Position numbers and translations under genes: made by a program
Part shown: one piece after another, positions 1 to 11,400 of the stretch
How the letters are laid out: each line of letters starts with the position of its first letter
How positions within the stretch are numbered: position 1 is the first letter of the stretch
The notes under the pieces: generated by a model
The model's database searches: none
The model's input: only the letters and a program-made list of their open reading frames with translations
Told to the model about the DNA's origin: nothing
DNA from: Tridacna crocea
Lineage: Eukaryota > Mollusca > Bivalvia > Cardiida > Cardiidae
Direction: 5' to 3'
DNA: 64,000 nt
NCBI GenBank assembly: GCA_943736015.1
Contig: OX031070.1
Coordinates: 39,920,173-39,984,172, forward strand

Positions 1-235
1 AAGGACATTCGGATATTTACGTAAAGTGTCGTCTTGGACCAGGTGCTACTGCAAAATTGAACTATTTTCAATCCACGACCCGGAAGCAATCTCCCAGGGT
101 TCACAGCGCAAATATAAGTTCCTGATGTTGCCTTTACATAAAAACAAAAGTAACTGGGTGTGACCATTGTCTAATGAAAACAAAAGGGCCATGATGGCCC
201 TGTGTTGCTCCACTGGCTTTTTAACCCTTACCACA
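1..235 (-). repeat. Fragments of repeat families H and G
   Basis: 1-45 carries the family H end (GGACATTCGGATATTTACG, AAGTGTCGTCT). 186-230 is the reversed end of a family G element (GGGCCATGATGGCCCTGTGT, TGCTCCACTGGC). No gene seen. Confidence 0.5.
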
Positions 236-589
236 AAAATTAAAGTGTTCGTGACCCTGAAATAAAGGGCCTTTGAAAACAATGAACACTGACAGGCAAT
301 ACAAGCAGGTTAATTCATTGGCGTGAAAGGTGAAGTTCTTGGGGAAAAAAGCTAAATGATAGAAACCTTACTCTGGATTTAATATTCCAATCATGTGAGC
401 ATACTATTAGCATCAAAATAACTCACTCTCCCTGAAAACAGAATATTTTCTATCAAAAAACTTAATATCTAGCACCAATCATGTATCACTGCAGTTCGAT
501 AATCAAGGGAGGTAAATAGTAACTTTTTCTTTTACAAAAAGAGTTATTTCCCTTGATTAATAATTAAATTGAAATGGCTATATTTTGAA
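236..589. other. No feature recognised
   Basis: AT-rich unique-looking sequence; no exon-like frame or repeat identified. Confidence 0.4.
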
Positions 590-995
590 GTTCGTGTTAA
601 ACCTGTGATCCCTGGAATGGAGCCAATTTTGACCCCAGGCCTATAATACGAAGAAACTTGTTAAAGGTCCATTAGATAAAGCTACATTCCAAATTCAGTA
701 GCCCTGGGCCTTGTGGTTTCAGAGAAAAAGATTTTTAAAAATGTTTTTGTTTTTAGTTTGTTGCCATGGCAACCAGAGTTTTTGAAGGAATCAAATTCTT
801 TCAAGAAATTCTGAAAATGTCCATGGCACGATCATTTCTGTAAAGTTTAATCACATTTAGATGGGTAGTTTTAGAGAAGAAGATGTTTGAAGTAAAAGTT
901 AACGCACGCACGGACGGGCGCACGACGGACACTGGATGGCCACGCCATGACACACTGGGCTTCGGCAAGTGGAGCCAATCAAAGTAAATGAAAAA
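590..995 (-). repeat. Family G repeat, reversed
   Basis: Ends in GGCTTCGGCAAGTGGAGCC, the complement of the family G start. Contains TTGCCATGGCAACCAGAG and a CGCACGGACGGGCGCACG run as in the copies at 30767 and 49001. Confidence 0.6.
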
Positions 996-1141
996 GAACC
1001 AGTTTGACTTACCGTATCAGCACAATTTTTAAAGATCCAAGTGACGTACCGTAACCCTACAGAATCACAAGTCACATAAAATGCATACTTCCGGTCCTAC
1101 ATTGTGTCTTCGAGCAGCGGGTTTGTATTACAACTTGATTT

Positions 1142-1366
1142 ACTCTTCAACACACAATCCCGACTTTTAACGACCGTGAGAGAGAAGCCTTTTGAAAACA
1201 TTGTGGGAAAAAGAGAAAATGCTGGTAACCAGCATTTTCTCCTTTTCCCACAATGTTTTTTACCCTCCTCAAACCAAATTTTAATTTTTCAGTCACATTT
1301 ATTTTGTCCTCTGCAATGCCTTCAATTTGGAATCGTCTATAATTTTGTCGATTGGTAAAAAGTTAA
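1142..1366 (+). mobile_element. piggyBac-type MITE, family A
   Basis: Full length. The left TTAA has decayed and the right TTAA is at 1363. The palindrome centres near 1231 on GGTAACC. Confidence 0.85.
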
Positions 1367-1651
1367 TGTCTGCTACGTACAAAACGGTAAAACAGATTAC
1401 GAGAGCAAAGATTGTGAGCGAAAACTTCACTTTATCAGGGACAAACTGTGGGACAAAACTAATTCTTCAAAAGATTACACTATCATACTCTAGATTTAAG
1501 ATAAGGTGGCACCATGTATTTTTAAACAAACCATTTTGCATTAGGGTTACTATGTGCTTCTTGGATACAAACATGTGATTAGGTTTTTAAAATATTCCCT
1601 CTGATTGTGGTCGAGTAAAGAATTGAGTTGTGTTCTGTGAAATGGCCTGAA

Positions 1652-1893
1652 ACACGAAAAAAGGGGCATTCGGACATTTGCGTAAAGTGTCGTCTCGGAT
1701 CAGCCTGCGCAGTCCGCGCAGGCTTATCTTAAACGGCACTTTCCGTTTCAATGTAATTTTCAGTTTCGCACAAGTCTCCTGTAGCACAAAATCTAATGTA
1801 GTTGTAAAGTGCCGTCTCGGATTAGCCTGCGCAGACTGCGCAGGCTAATCCGAGACGACACGTTACGCAAATGTCTTAATGTCCCTTTTCGCG
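1652..1893. mobile_element. Family H MITE with inverted ends
   Basis: Ends are inverted copies: ACGAAAAAAGGGGCATTCGG against the complement of GTCCCTTTTCGCG. Inside are two GC-rich palindromes (GCCTGCGCAGTCCGCGCAGG and GCCTGCGCAGACTGCGCAGG). I recognise this type from bivalve DNA. Confidence 0.75.
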
Positions 1894-1899
1894 AGTTGT

Positions 1900-2361
1900 A
1901 AGCCAAATGGGAGTAAAATGCATCTGTAAAAGAGTAATGCAGGCGACTTTTTCCATCTTGCATTTGACCAACTTTGAAAACATTTGACTAACTTTGAAAT
2001 CAAATGGCATGAAAAGAAATTCAATAGCTCATATGCAACAATTTCTCCTTTATCTACAATGTTACGACGTGTTTCACTAGGAAGGTATATGCAGTCTAAT
2101 TAGTTAAACTGACATATTTACGCAACTCGTTATCCGAAATGGAAAAAATATTCCACTTATGGGCTGTAATGCTTTAAAGACTGTAAAGAAGTAGATCTAT
2201 ACTAGACTTCTTTTTATCTTTTAATGCAATACTTGGCCTCGTTCAAAACATGAAAAAGGTTTGGACCTGAGTACAATCAGAAACACACACGAAAAGGGAA
2301 CTAGATCTAAATCTATGCAACAGTGACCTTAGTCTAAAGCATTTGGAAAAATTCCGCCAAG
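1900..2361. other. Upstream region of the SLC5 gene
   Basis: No repeat or clear promoter motif. It should hold the 5' untranslated region and promoter, but no TATA or start site can be fixed by eye. Confidence 0.4.
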
Positions 2362-2442
2362 ATGGGAGGCGGTCTGACACACTGGGGTGATATACTAGTG
2401 GTGATTGTATATTTCATACTCGTCTTACTCGTTGGATTATGG
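2362..2442 (+). CDS. SLC5A9-like: SLC5 exon 1 (residues 1-27)
   Basis: Starts at ATG in [10 protein letters not shown] and covers most of the first helix ([17 protein letters not shown]). Donor gtaagt, phase 0. Confidence 0.93.
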
Positions 2443-5400
2443 GTAAGTTTCCTCTTTTGTGACGTAATTAAGTAATTGCATTGTATTTAAAGCAATAGTG
2501 TTATGCTTATAACTTATGATCGGATAAAATAAGTTGAAGTCTATCCTTTGGTAACGTCTAAATGGAATACTCGCCTTCTGTCTGATTACGTCATTAACAT
2601 TGCAGTCAGTGAAATACTAGTCTTATATGATGAATTATGAGTAAGTCTTCTAATTCGTGACGTCATGAACAAAGTACCTCAGTCAAACGGACACTTCTCT
2701 ACCCACTGGATTAAGACAAAGTTTTCTTTTAAATGACGTCATAAACAAAGTATATGCATTTCAATCAATAGCCAATAGACTGATACTCGTTGAATCTGTT
2801 GAATTATGGAGACGTCTTCTATTTTGTGACGGCTATTAATATGATTTTCCATCAAAGTGATACTTGCATTTTGAATTAAGTATTATTTAGATAACTTGAT
2901 ATATATGAGGCAACTGAATTAATGAGTAGGTTCTTGTCTTGGTTTGCGAAACCTTTGCGCAACAGGTAATGTTGTGCTAAAAATCTCGGTCTGTATTCAC
3001 CGACCATTCTAAAGAATGTTTTTTGTCTAATTTTTGTCTAAGACTGTGAAAGTAACAGAACGTATGATTGGCTAAACCCTTTGGTTTAGCCAATCAGACG
3101 TTCTGTTACTTTCACATTGACAAAATTTTGAAGAATAAAACTAAGAATGTTCTTAAAAATGGTTGATGAATACGGACCCAGGCTGCTGATAAACCTAAAA
3201 TAATTTGGCTTTTTTTGTCTTATAGGCAATTTTTTTTTATAGGTCAGCATGTAATTGTTTAGATTAATTAGGATAAATAAACACGGAATGAAAAGACCCA
3301 AAAATGAGTAGACATGTACATTCTCCGGTTGTTTCAAGAGAATTTTGCTAGTCTGCAGAAGGTTGATATAAGGCATTTTTTTCAGAGTTTACGACGTCCT
3401 AATCGCGATACAGTCCAAAGCTATTTTCTAGCTGGTAGATCCATGTCATGGTGGCCGGTAAGTTACCGTCTCTAGTAGGTCCGTGATGGCTTATGATCTG
3501 ATTACGTTATGGTAAAGAATGAAATTAATTCAACCCTGTAAAAAGGAGCTTTAATGCATCTGCAGATAGTATCGACCAATACAGCTAACATTTGTCGAAA
3601 TGGGTAGAAACTATGCATGTCAAAATACCATTCTGCCGCATAATTCATCAGTTTTAAAACAAATTAGATCCACATTATGCGGAAATGAAAAACGTGTGTC
3701 CAAGTTTTAAAGTCAAACTGTTACTCTGTCGTGTAGCAATCATATGTCGAAAATTCAATTTTATTTCATGCTTTCCGGTAGGATATCGACAAATAGCAGT
3801 GAAAATATTTTTCGATATTACACGGGTACCACCAGTGAAAATATCGATTTTCATGTTCTTGTTGCTCAGGTAAATTGCACGTGCCTCACAAACAGATGGA
3901 AATATGGCGTCATTTAACTTACATTTCTCGCATTTGACATAATACGTATTGTAATGCGCTGCTATGCGGAAGGGTACGCCGCGGGGACTAACGGAAAAGA
4001 ACTGTACTAGATTTTGATGAAGCTCCTCCCAGAAAGGAATAAAAACATAAATAGTTTTTTTTTCTGTGAAAGATCGAAATTTATTTCATCCAGTGAACAC
4101 CATCGGTAATATTTTCACGAGTGGCTGTGAAACACTTAAATTTATTTCATCAAGTGAACACCATCGGTAATATTTTCACGCAGCCACGAGTGAAAATAGT
4201 ATTGATGGTGTTCACTCGATCAAATAAATTTTGATCTTTCACCGAGAAAAAAAAATATCCTCCATATCATTATCAACAGGTTGGAGCCTCCCTGTTTTCC
4301 AGCAACATTGGCAGTGAACATTTTGTAGGACTTGCAGGAGCCGGAGCCGCCAGTGGCTTGGCGATTGTATTGTATGAATGGCTGGTGAGTGAAAACGTAT
4401 TTGTCGTGTTGTTTTAAATGATTCTGCTGCTGCTGACAGCGTTGTTGTTGTTGTTTAACAAACTTTCAAATTTCAAACGGAAATTTCATAAGGAATTAGT
4501 CATGAATAAAGATGTTGAACCCACTAAAATCTAGAACTATGCACTATAAAGTTTAGTTTAATTCATTATCAAACGACAATATTTTAGACTGGTCCAAATC
4601 GAACGCATTTACAGACGACAAAATAAAAGTGTCTGAAAAATTGAAATTTGTTTTGTGAAGAGTAGAAATCATTGTTGGAAAAGGAAGGAGAAAATGCTGG
4701 TTACCATCATTTTCTCCTTTTCACACAATGTTTTCGAAAGGTTTCTACCTCGTGGTCATCAAGGTAGGGATTGTGTGGTAATGGATTAAACATAGTTGTT
4801 TTACATCGATTGAGAAACAACTTCTTACAACTTATCCTAATCTCTCTCGATTCTGCTTCCTGGTTGGTTGTATTGGGGTTTAACGCCACTTTAACAGCTA
4901 AGGTCATATTATGGCGGTCGGTGACGCACATGTGTTTCCTGGCTTTCTCAGACCGGTACTAACACAACTTTCTTTCCAAAATCACCGACTACTTTTCTCA
5001 CATGCTGCAGCAGAAGTCAGAGGCGAAAATACGCCGGAAAGAAAGTTTGCCTCAACCGGGTATCGAACTCACAACCACCAGGACATGAGTCTGACACGCT
5101 CACCACTGAGCCACCGAGGCAGGCCTGCTTCCTTGGAACTAGAACGGTACTCGCGCCTACAGTTTGGAATATATACAGTAGATCTAAAGTACCCACTATA
5201 GTAAGCCTGCGCCTCAGTCCGCGAGGATTGACCTGAGTGGATTTTTTTTTTTGCAACGGGTAAAATTTCCCACATGTCAAATGACCAAATTACCTCATAA
5301 TTCAGTGAGTAGTTAGGCAAATAGAATTATATGGATCCATCATTATGTGGTGAATTACTTGGTATAATTAATGCACCATAGAGATGCTTCACCCTCCCAC

Positions 5401-8400
5401 ACCCACACCCCCAACCCTTTCCTATTTGAGCCCCGCTCATTTACATTTGCAGGCTATGCCACTATTGATTGTACTAGCCTGGCTCTTCATACCAGTCTAT
5501 ATATCTGCTGGGGTAAGTATCCTTGTCATCCTGCAACCCTTAACCGAACAACCCATGGTGCCTTCTGAAAACACTGTGGGAAAAGGAGAAAATGCTGGTA
5601 TAACCAGCATTTTCTCATTTTTCCACAATGTTTTCTACTCTTCAAAGTTAAGTTTAAATTTTTGAGTCACGTTCATTTTGTTGTATGCGTATGCTTTCAG
5701 ATTGGACATAAGGCTAAAATTTTGTCGTCTGGTAAAGGCTTAGTCCTAACTCCAAAATTCTCCACCACATTGTATAAGATAGGGATACAGGTGCGTGGAG
5801 AGAATGTCCATCTCGAGGCCCTCGAGTTTCATCTACCCTTACCCCATGTATGTAACACAGGAGCACATTATTTTCATTATTTTTTTTAACGCCACTTGAG
5901 ATTTGTAGCTCAGCATTATTCATTAAAATATATCGATGGAGAAATCCGCCTTGATGGAACCAATGCTTTTCTTTACGTGAAGTTCAAGGGCCTCCTTTCA
6001 CCTATAGCAATTACGAACAAAATTTGTATAAGTTTTACGTAACTACAGTATAGTGGCATTAAATCGCTAAAAGATAACCCATAACTATCACGATTATTTT
6101 AGAAAACTATAGCGATAAATCAAAGTTTCTTGGAAATTTCATCTTTTCAATTTATCAAGATAAAATTTCCAGGAAAACTTCGATTTTTCTCGATAGCTTT
6201 CAAAAATATTCAATGATAACTATCATGTACCTTCTGGCAGACTAATGCCACCATACTATAGTTAAAACTTACCCAAACTTCGTACGTAACTGCCATGATG
6301 AAACGGGGCCAAGGTGTATTTTGTTCAAGCACTCATTTTATCTGTTACCTTAACTCTTTACCACACAATCCCGACTTTTAACGACCCTGAGAAAGAAGCC
6401 TTTTGAAAACATTGTGGGAAAAGGAGAAAATGCCGGTAACCAGCATTTTCTCCTTTTCCCACAATGTTTTCCACCCTTTCCAAAACAAGTTTCATGTTTT
6501 GATCCAAATTTATTTAGTCGTCTGCAAATGCTTTCAATTTGGACTAGTCCAAAATTTTGTCGTTTGGTAAAAAGTTAAAGTTATTTACCTTTTTGTTTAT
6601 GTCTAGTTAGTATGACGTATGCTCATTTAAATAAAACACTTTGCACCATTTTGACTTTATCGATAACTTACCGCATCGTTTATCGCAAATTAATTCCATA
6701 TTTCAAACCTGCAGGTTTATACAATGCCAGAGTACATGCAGAAACGTTTTGGTGGCAGCCGGATACGGCTTTATCTTAGTATCCTCGCCGTCATCTTGTA
6801 CATTGTAACAAAACTAGCGGTATGACTTTGTTTAACTCTTTTTATACTCAGTGTTTCTCGATGACAGAAAATACTCTTAGGCAAACTTTCTAATGATTAT
6901 TTGCTCTACTTTATAAACGGACATGATAGATCCAAGATGTAAAGACAAAACATTCTGTGGTATAGGCAGGATAAATCTGAGAAACAAAGACCTTGGCAAA
7001 AACTCCGAAGAGCTGCTTCATGGCAGAGAATGAAAAAGCAACTGCAATGTTTAAACCTTTACCACACAATCCCAGCTTTTGACGACCTATGCATAGTTTT
7101 TTTCCCCCTTCTTTGAACGGGTCTTAACGGACCCGTTCCCAATGCCAAAAAATGACCATTTTCCCCCAAAATCAAGTTTAAAAATTCCCAAAATGAAACA
7201 CTCTCCCTACTTAGACCCAAAATCAAGGATAAAGGAATGAAATTTGCCGTTTGGATTTCCCACAGCTACACTGTATCTAGATATTGCAATTAGCCTATCG
7301 GCGATGTCAATGGTCGAAAAGGTATCAAGACATTTGCCCCCTGGACATCTGCCCCCCCGGACTTTAGCCCCTTAGGACACTTGCCCCCTGGATATCTGCC
7401 CCCGGGCATTTGCCCCCGTAGGACATCTACCCCCCCCCGACATCTGCCCCCCCCCGGACATCTGCCATCCAGACATTCACCCCCGTAGAACATCTGCCCC
7501 CTTAGGACATTTGCCCCCAGGACACTTGCCCCCTGGACATCTGCCCCCCCCCCCCACAAGGACATCCCCAGGTCATTTGCCCAGGTAGGACATCTGTTCC
7601 CGGATATTTGCCCCCGACGGAAAACTGCCTCCTGGGAAACGATAAACCTCTTCTAAATGATGTTGAAGAACTAATTACATCCTGAATTTTGCTTTATTTT
7701 TCTTAAAATGAAAAAAAAAAAAAAATAGAATTTTAATCGGGGTTTTTAGCAGGCGTACCAGATGAGTAACTGACTCTATAGTTATCATACTGGAAGTTTG
7801 ATATTAAAATTGAAATCAATTAATCAGCCGAAGATTTTCAGCAAAATAGCACTTAACGATACAACAGCTGAGAAGACTTTTTCATAGTACCGGTGAAATT
7901 TACCATGTACAATATGGATCTACATAGGCCTATCTCAAAGTTGCTTTTTTGAGATTGTCCCTTAAAGGAGCTCGACGTCCAAGTTGTAAACAAACTGAGG
8001 GGGCAGATGTCCAGGGGGCAGATATCCTATGGGGGCAGATGACCGGAGGGGCACATTTCTGGGGGGCAGATGTCTGGGGGCAGATGTCCTAGGTTGGCAG
8101 ATGTCCGGGGGGGCAAACGTCCAGGTGGCAGATGTTCTAAGGGGACAAAAGTCTGGGGGGCACAAGTCCGGGGGGAAAATGTCCTAGACCCGGTCGAAAA
8201 AAGGTGAATTTTCCATATACCTTTCGGTCTTTTTTTAGATTCACTGGTCCCGGAGTAGACAATCTAATATTATAAAGCAAACCGGGGTCCAGTCTATTTA
8301 TTTTGGAGAACTCGGTAGTTATCCTAAAATACAATACAGTCGGACTGACAAGTGTTTTCGCGGGGAGACGAGCTGAAGTAAATTAATGGTGAAAATGAGC

Positions 8401-11400
8401 TACAACAGTAAAATTACTGAAAATGTAAAATTATTGGGGTCTGAAAGGTTAACAGACTTTAACCTCATGGAGCCAAGTTATGATTCTAGTCGGGATGACG
8501 TTGACGAGCCTGAGGAAACTGAAAGTAAGCGCTCGTCTGCAATCATGGATCAGAACACTTCAAGTATTAAATCTAACAAAATTATGATTATTCTTATTTT
8601 CAGAAACATGAAAAGCAGGATATTGCCCTTTGAAGAGATCATTTTAGTTCATGTATTTCAGGTCATGAAAGCTGAACATTTAAAGTGGAAGTAAAACATG
8701 GTACTTTTGAGTTCTGTTTTAGTTTCAATGACCGAAGTGGGAAAAGAACCTTTATTTGAAGGCTTACAGCAAAACTGTTGTAAGTGCCTATATTTAGTTA
8801 CATAGGCACTTACAGTAGTTTTGCACTATGATAGTAAATGATATGCAAGGACTTAACTCTTCGTCTAACATCATGAAGAAAATAATTCCCAATGTTATAC
8901 AAATCTACACATTTTTCCCAATTTGCCTAGTTTCGGACCCATTCCCAAAACTATGAGAAAAAACACTGGACCCTGAAAAAGAAGTCTTTAAAAACAATGT
9001 GGGAAAAAGAGAAAATGCTGGTAACCAGTATTTTCTCCTTTTTCCACAATGTTTTCTACCCTTCACAATGAAATTTCAAATTACCAGAATTTTATTACGT
9101 TGTCTGCAAATGCTTTCGACTTGGACAAGCCAAAATTTTTGTCATTTGGTAATGAGTGAACAAATAATGAAGAATTGCCATGAAATCATTCAAGAATAGA
9201 ATATTTTCTTAGCATGTTGATATTAAGTTCAAAATGTATTGTATTCAAGTGCTCATTTTCCAAAGCAACTTAAAAACATTTTGTTTCACCAAACTGACAT
9301 GTTCAACTTTATAAGCATAATGAAAATTTCTTGCAGGTCAGTATATTTGCTGGTGCACTATTCATACAACTCTCTCTAGGCTGGAATATGTACCTCTCAA
9401 TCGCTTTGTTGTTGTTTGTCACAGGAATTTTTACAATACTAGGTAGGTCTTAATCTTTTCTTGTTTTGCTGTGTTAATTAGGAGCATAATGTAGCTAATC
9501 TGTATTTAGTGTAGATGTGAGATCTAACGCTGCCTTAACTCTTTCCCAAACAAGCCGTGGTTTTTAAGTGTCTGCAGTAAAAGTCTTTTGAAAACATTGT
9601 GGGAAAATGAGAAATTGCTCGTAATGAGTAATTTCTCCTTTTCCCACAGTGTTTTCTACCCTTTTTGAGAACTTTCTGCCATTTTCTCAAAATATAAAAT
9701 TGTCGTCTGCAGACTCTTTCAATTTGGAAAAGTCCAAAATTTGCCGTTTGGGAAAGGGTTAACCTATGTTTTATACCAAGGTGACAGCTCACCTACTTTT
9801 GTCCGTCCTAGATTTCATTTGTACTGAACAGCAACTCTATAGTAGCCTGGGTTCCAGTCCAATCATTTCCTTTATACCATTTGTACATGGCTTTGTCAAA
9901 AATGATGGCATTCAAAAACCAAATCCTTCTTCCCATGAGGTAAATTAGATGTTGCTGCAATTGATTATCAAACGTAAATAGCTAAAAATAGATACAGAAG
10001 TTCCAATAGTGACGGTTTGATTACTTCATGAATGTGTGCAATTTTTGAAAATACTGATAACAAGTTTCAAATAGTTTATTCACAATGACCTCGGCAGACA
10101 GTATGACAGTGGCTGCTAATTGTTTCGACTGTTTCACTCAAACTAGTCAACAGCTTTATTACAGGTGCTGTTACAAATTTTGTTCAAGATCGCCATAAAT
10201 TGATTAAAAAAAAACACAAATCCATCATTATTAATATTATGACTAAACATGATAAACAAGCCTACAGTAAACTATCAGCATATAGGGAGACCCTCGAATA
10301 TCCCCAGAGGTTAATAATTACTAAAGCAATGTATGCACTGCGATTCTAAGGGGCGCATAATACAGAGTTATAAGAATTATTACCACCTGGACCCAGTGAC
10401 TCTACAGTGACCTCATCAGAATTATGGAATAAGGAACCCAATATTTTACCGGCAGCGAAGTACCAAACATTTCGCCTTTCCAAACAAAACTGTTGATTTC
10501 AAGATGTCTATAGGATTAAACAGGCATTTCAATATAATTTTTACTGGTGAAGTTCAATGACATGCATTCTGCATTTCAAAAACAACGCAATGACTATAAC
10601 ATAAATAGGTTATATAAGGCTCATTTCTACACATTAGGAGCCTTTGGAAAACATTGTGGTAAAAGGTGAAATTGCTCGTTACGAGCAATTTCACCTTTTG
10701 TCACAATGTTTTCTATGCTATCAAAAGGTGACATATACGCGTAAGAAATGGCTTCATCCTTGCTGTTATTTAGGGCCAATTAAGGATACCATAGAAATGA
10801 CTTATGGGGTAAAGGGTTAATGTGGATAGCAGATTTACACTTTATTCCATTACAGGTGGTTTGGCAGCCGTCATCTACACAGACACGCTGCAGACTGGTA
10901 TTATGTTAATTGGTTCCGTGGTCTTGGCATCAATGAGTATGTATTTTACCTTGATTATACTTTTCTAATTCCTGGGAAGGTGGCTAAATGGCTGTCAGTA
11001 TCATAATACAGTTTTGTAGGTAGTTTGGTCGCCATTATCTACACACCTGCACACAGCAGACAGTAATTATAATATACAGTTTCATGGTCCTGGCACCTGA
11101 GAGTATGTGCACTTCTTTATTTTGTACTTTTCTGGTACCCACGTGGGTGGCCAAGGTTTTCATGACAGATGCTTTAGCCACCATCATCTACGGCTACACA
11201 TAACAGGGTACCCGTGGTTGTGAGGTAGAGCGTCGGCCTCATAATCTAAAGGTTCTGAGTTCGATACCCGGGAGCGGGTGTCAACTTGGGATTTTTCATT
11301 GGCCCACACATTCGGCGCGAGTACTGGTGTGGTTCCCAGGAAGCAGAATCGAGAGAGATTAGTATAAGTTGTTAGAACTTGTTTCTCAATCGAGGTGAAA

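Larger units (their letters stand above)
7088..8968. mobile_element. hAT-like element inserted in a MITE
   Basis: Interrupts the MITE exactly in its ACGACCCTGA segment, leaving GACCT before and GACCC after, so a 5-bp duplication is likely. The right end, read inward, is CAGTGTTTTTTCTCATAG and GGGAATGGGTCC, typical of hAT ends. The left end has CATAGTTTTTTTCCCCC and CGGACCCGTTCCC. No transposase frame recognised; it carries a nested foldback element. Confidence 0.6.

Noticed and set aside
7290-8334. Cysteine-, glycine- and proline-rich frames
   Set aside because: Translations of the GGACATCTGCCCCC minisatellite arms of the foldback element.
8386-8694. 102-residue frame starting [12 protein letters not shown]
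   Set aside because: Acidic, no family recognised, lies inside the hAT-like insert; no transposase motif.
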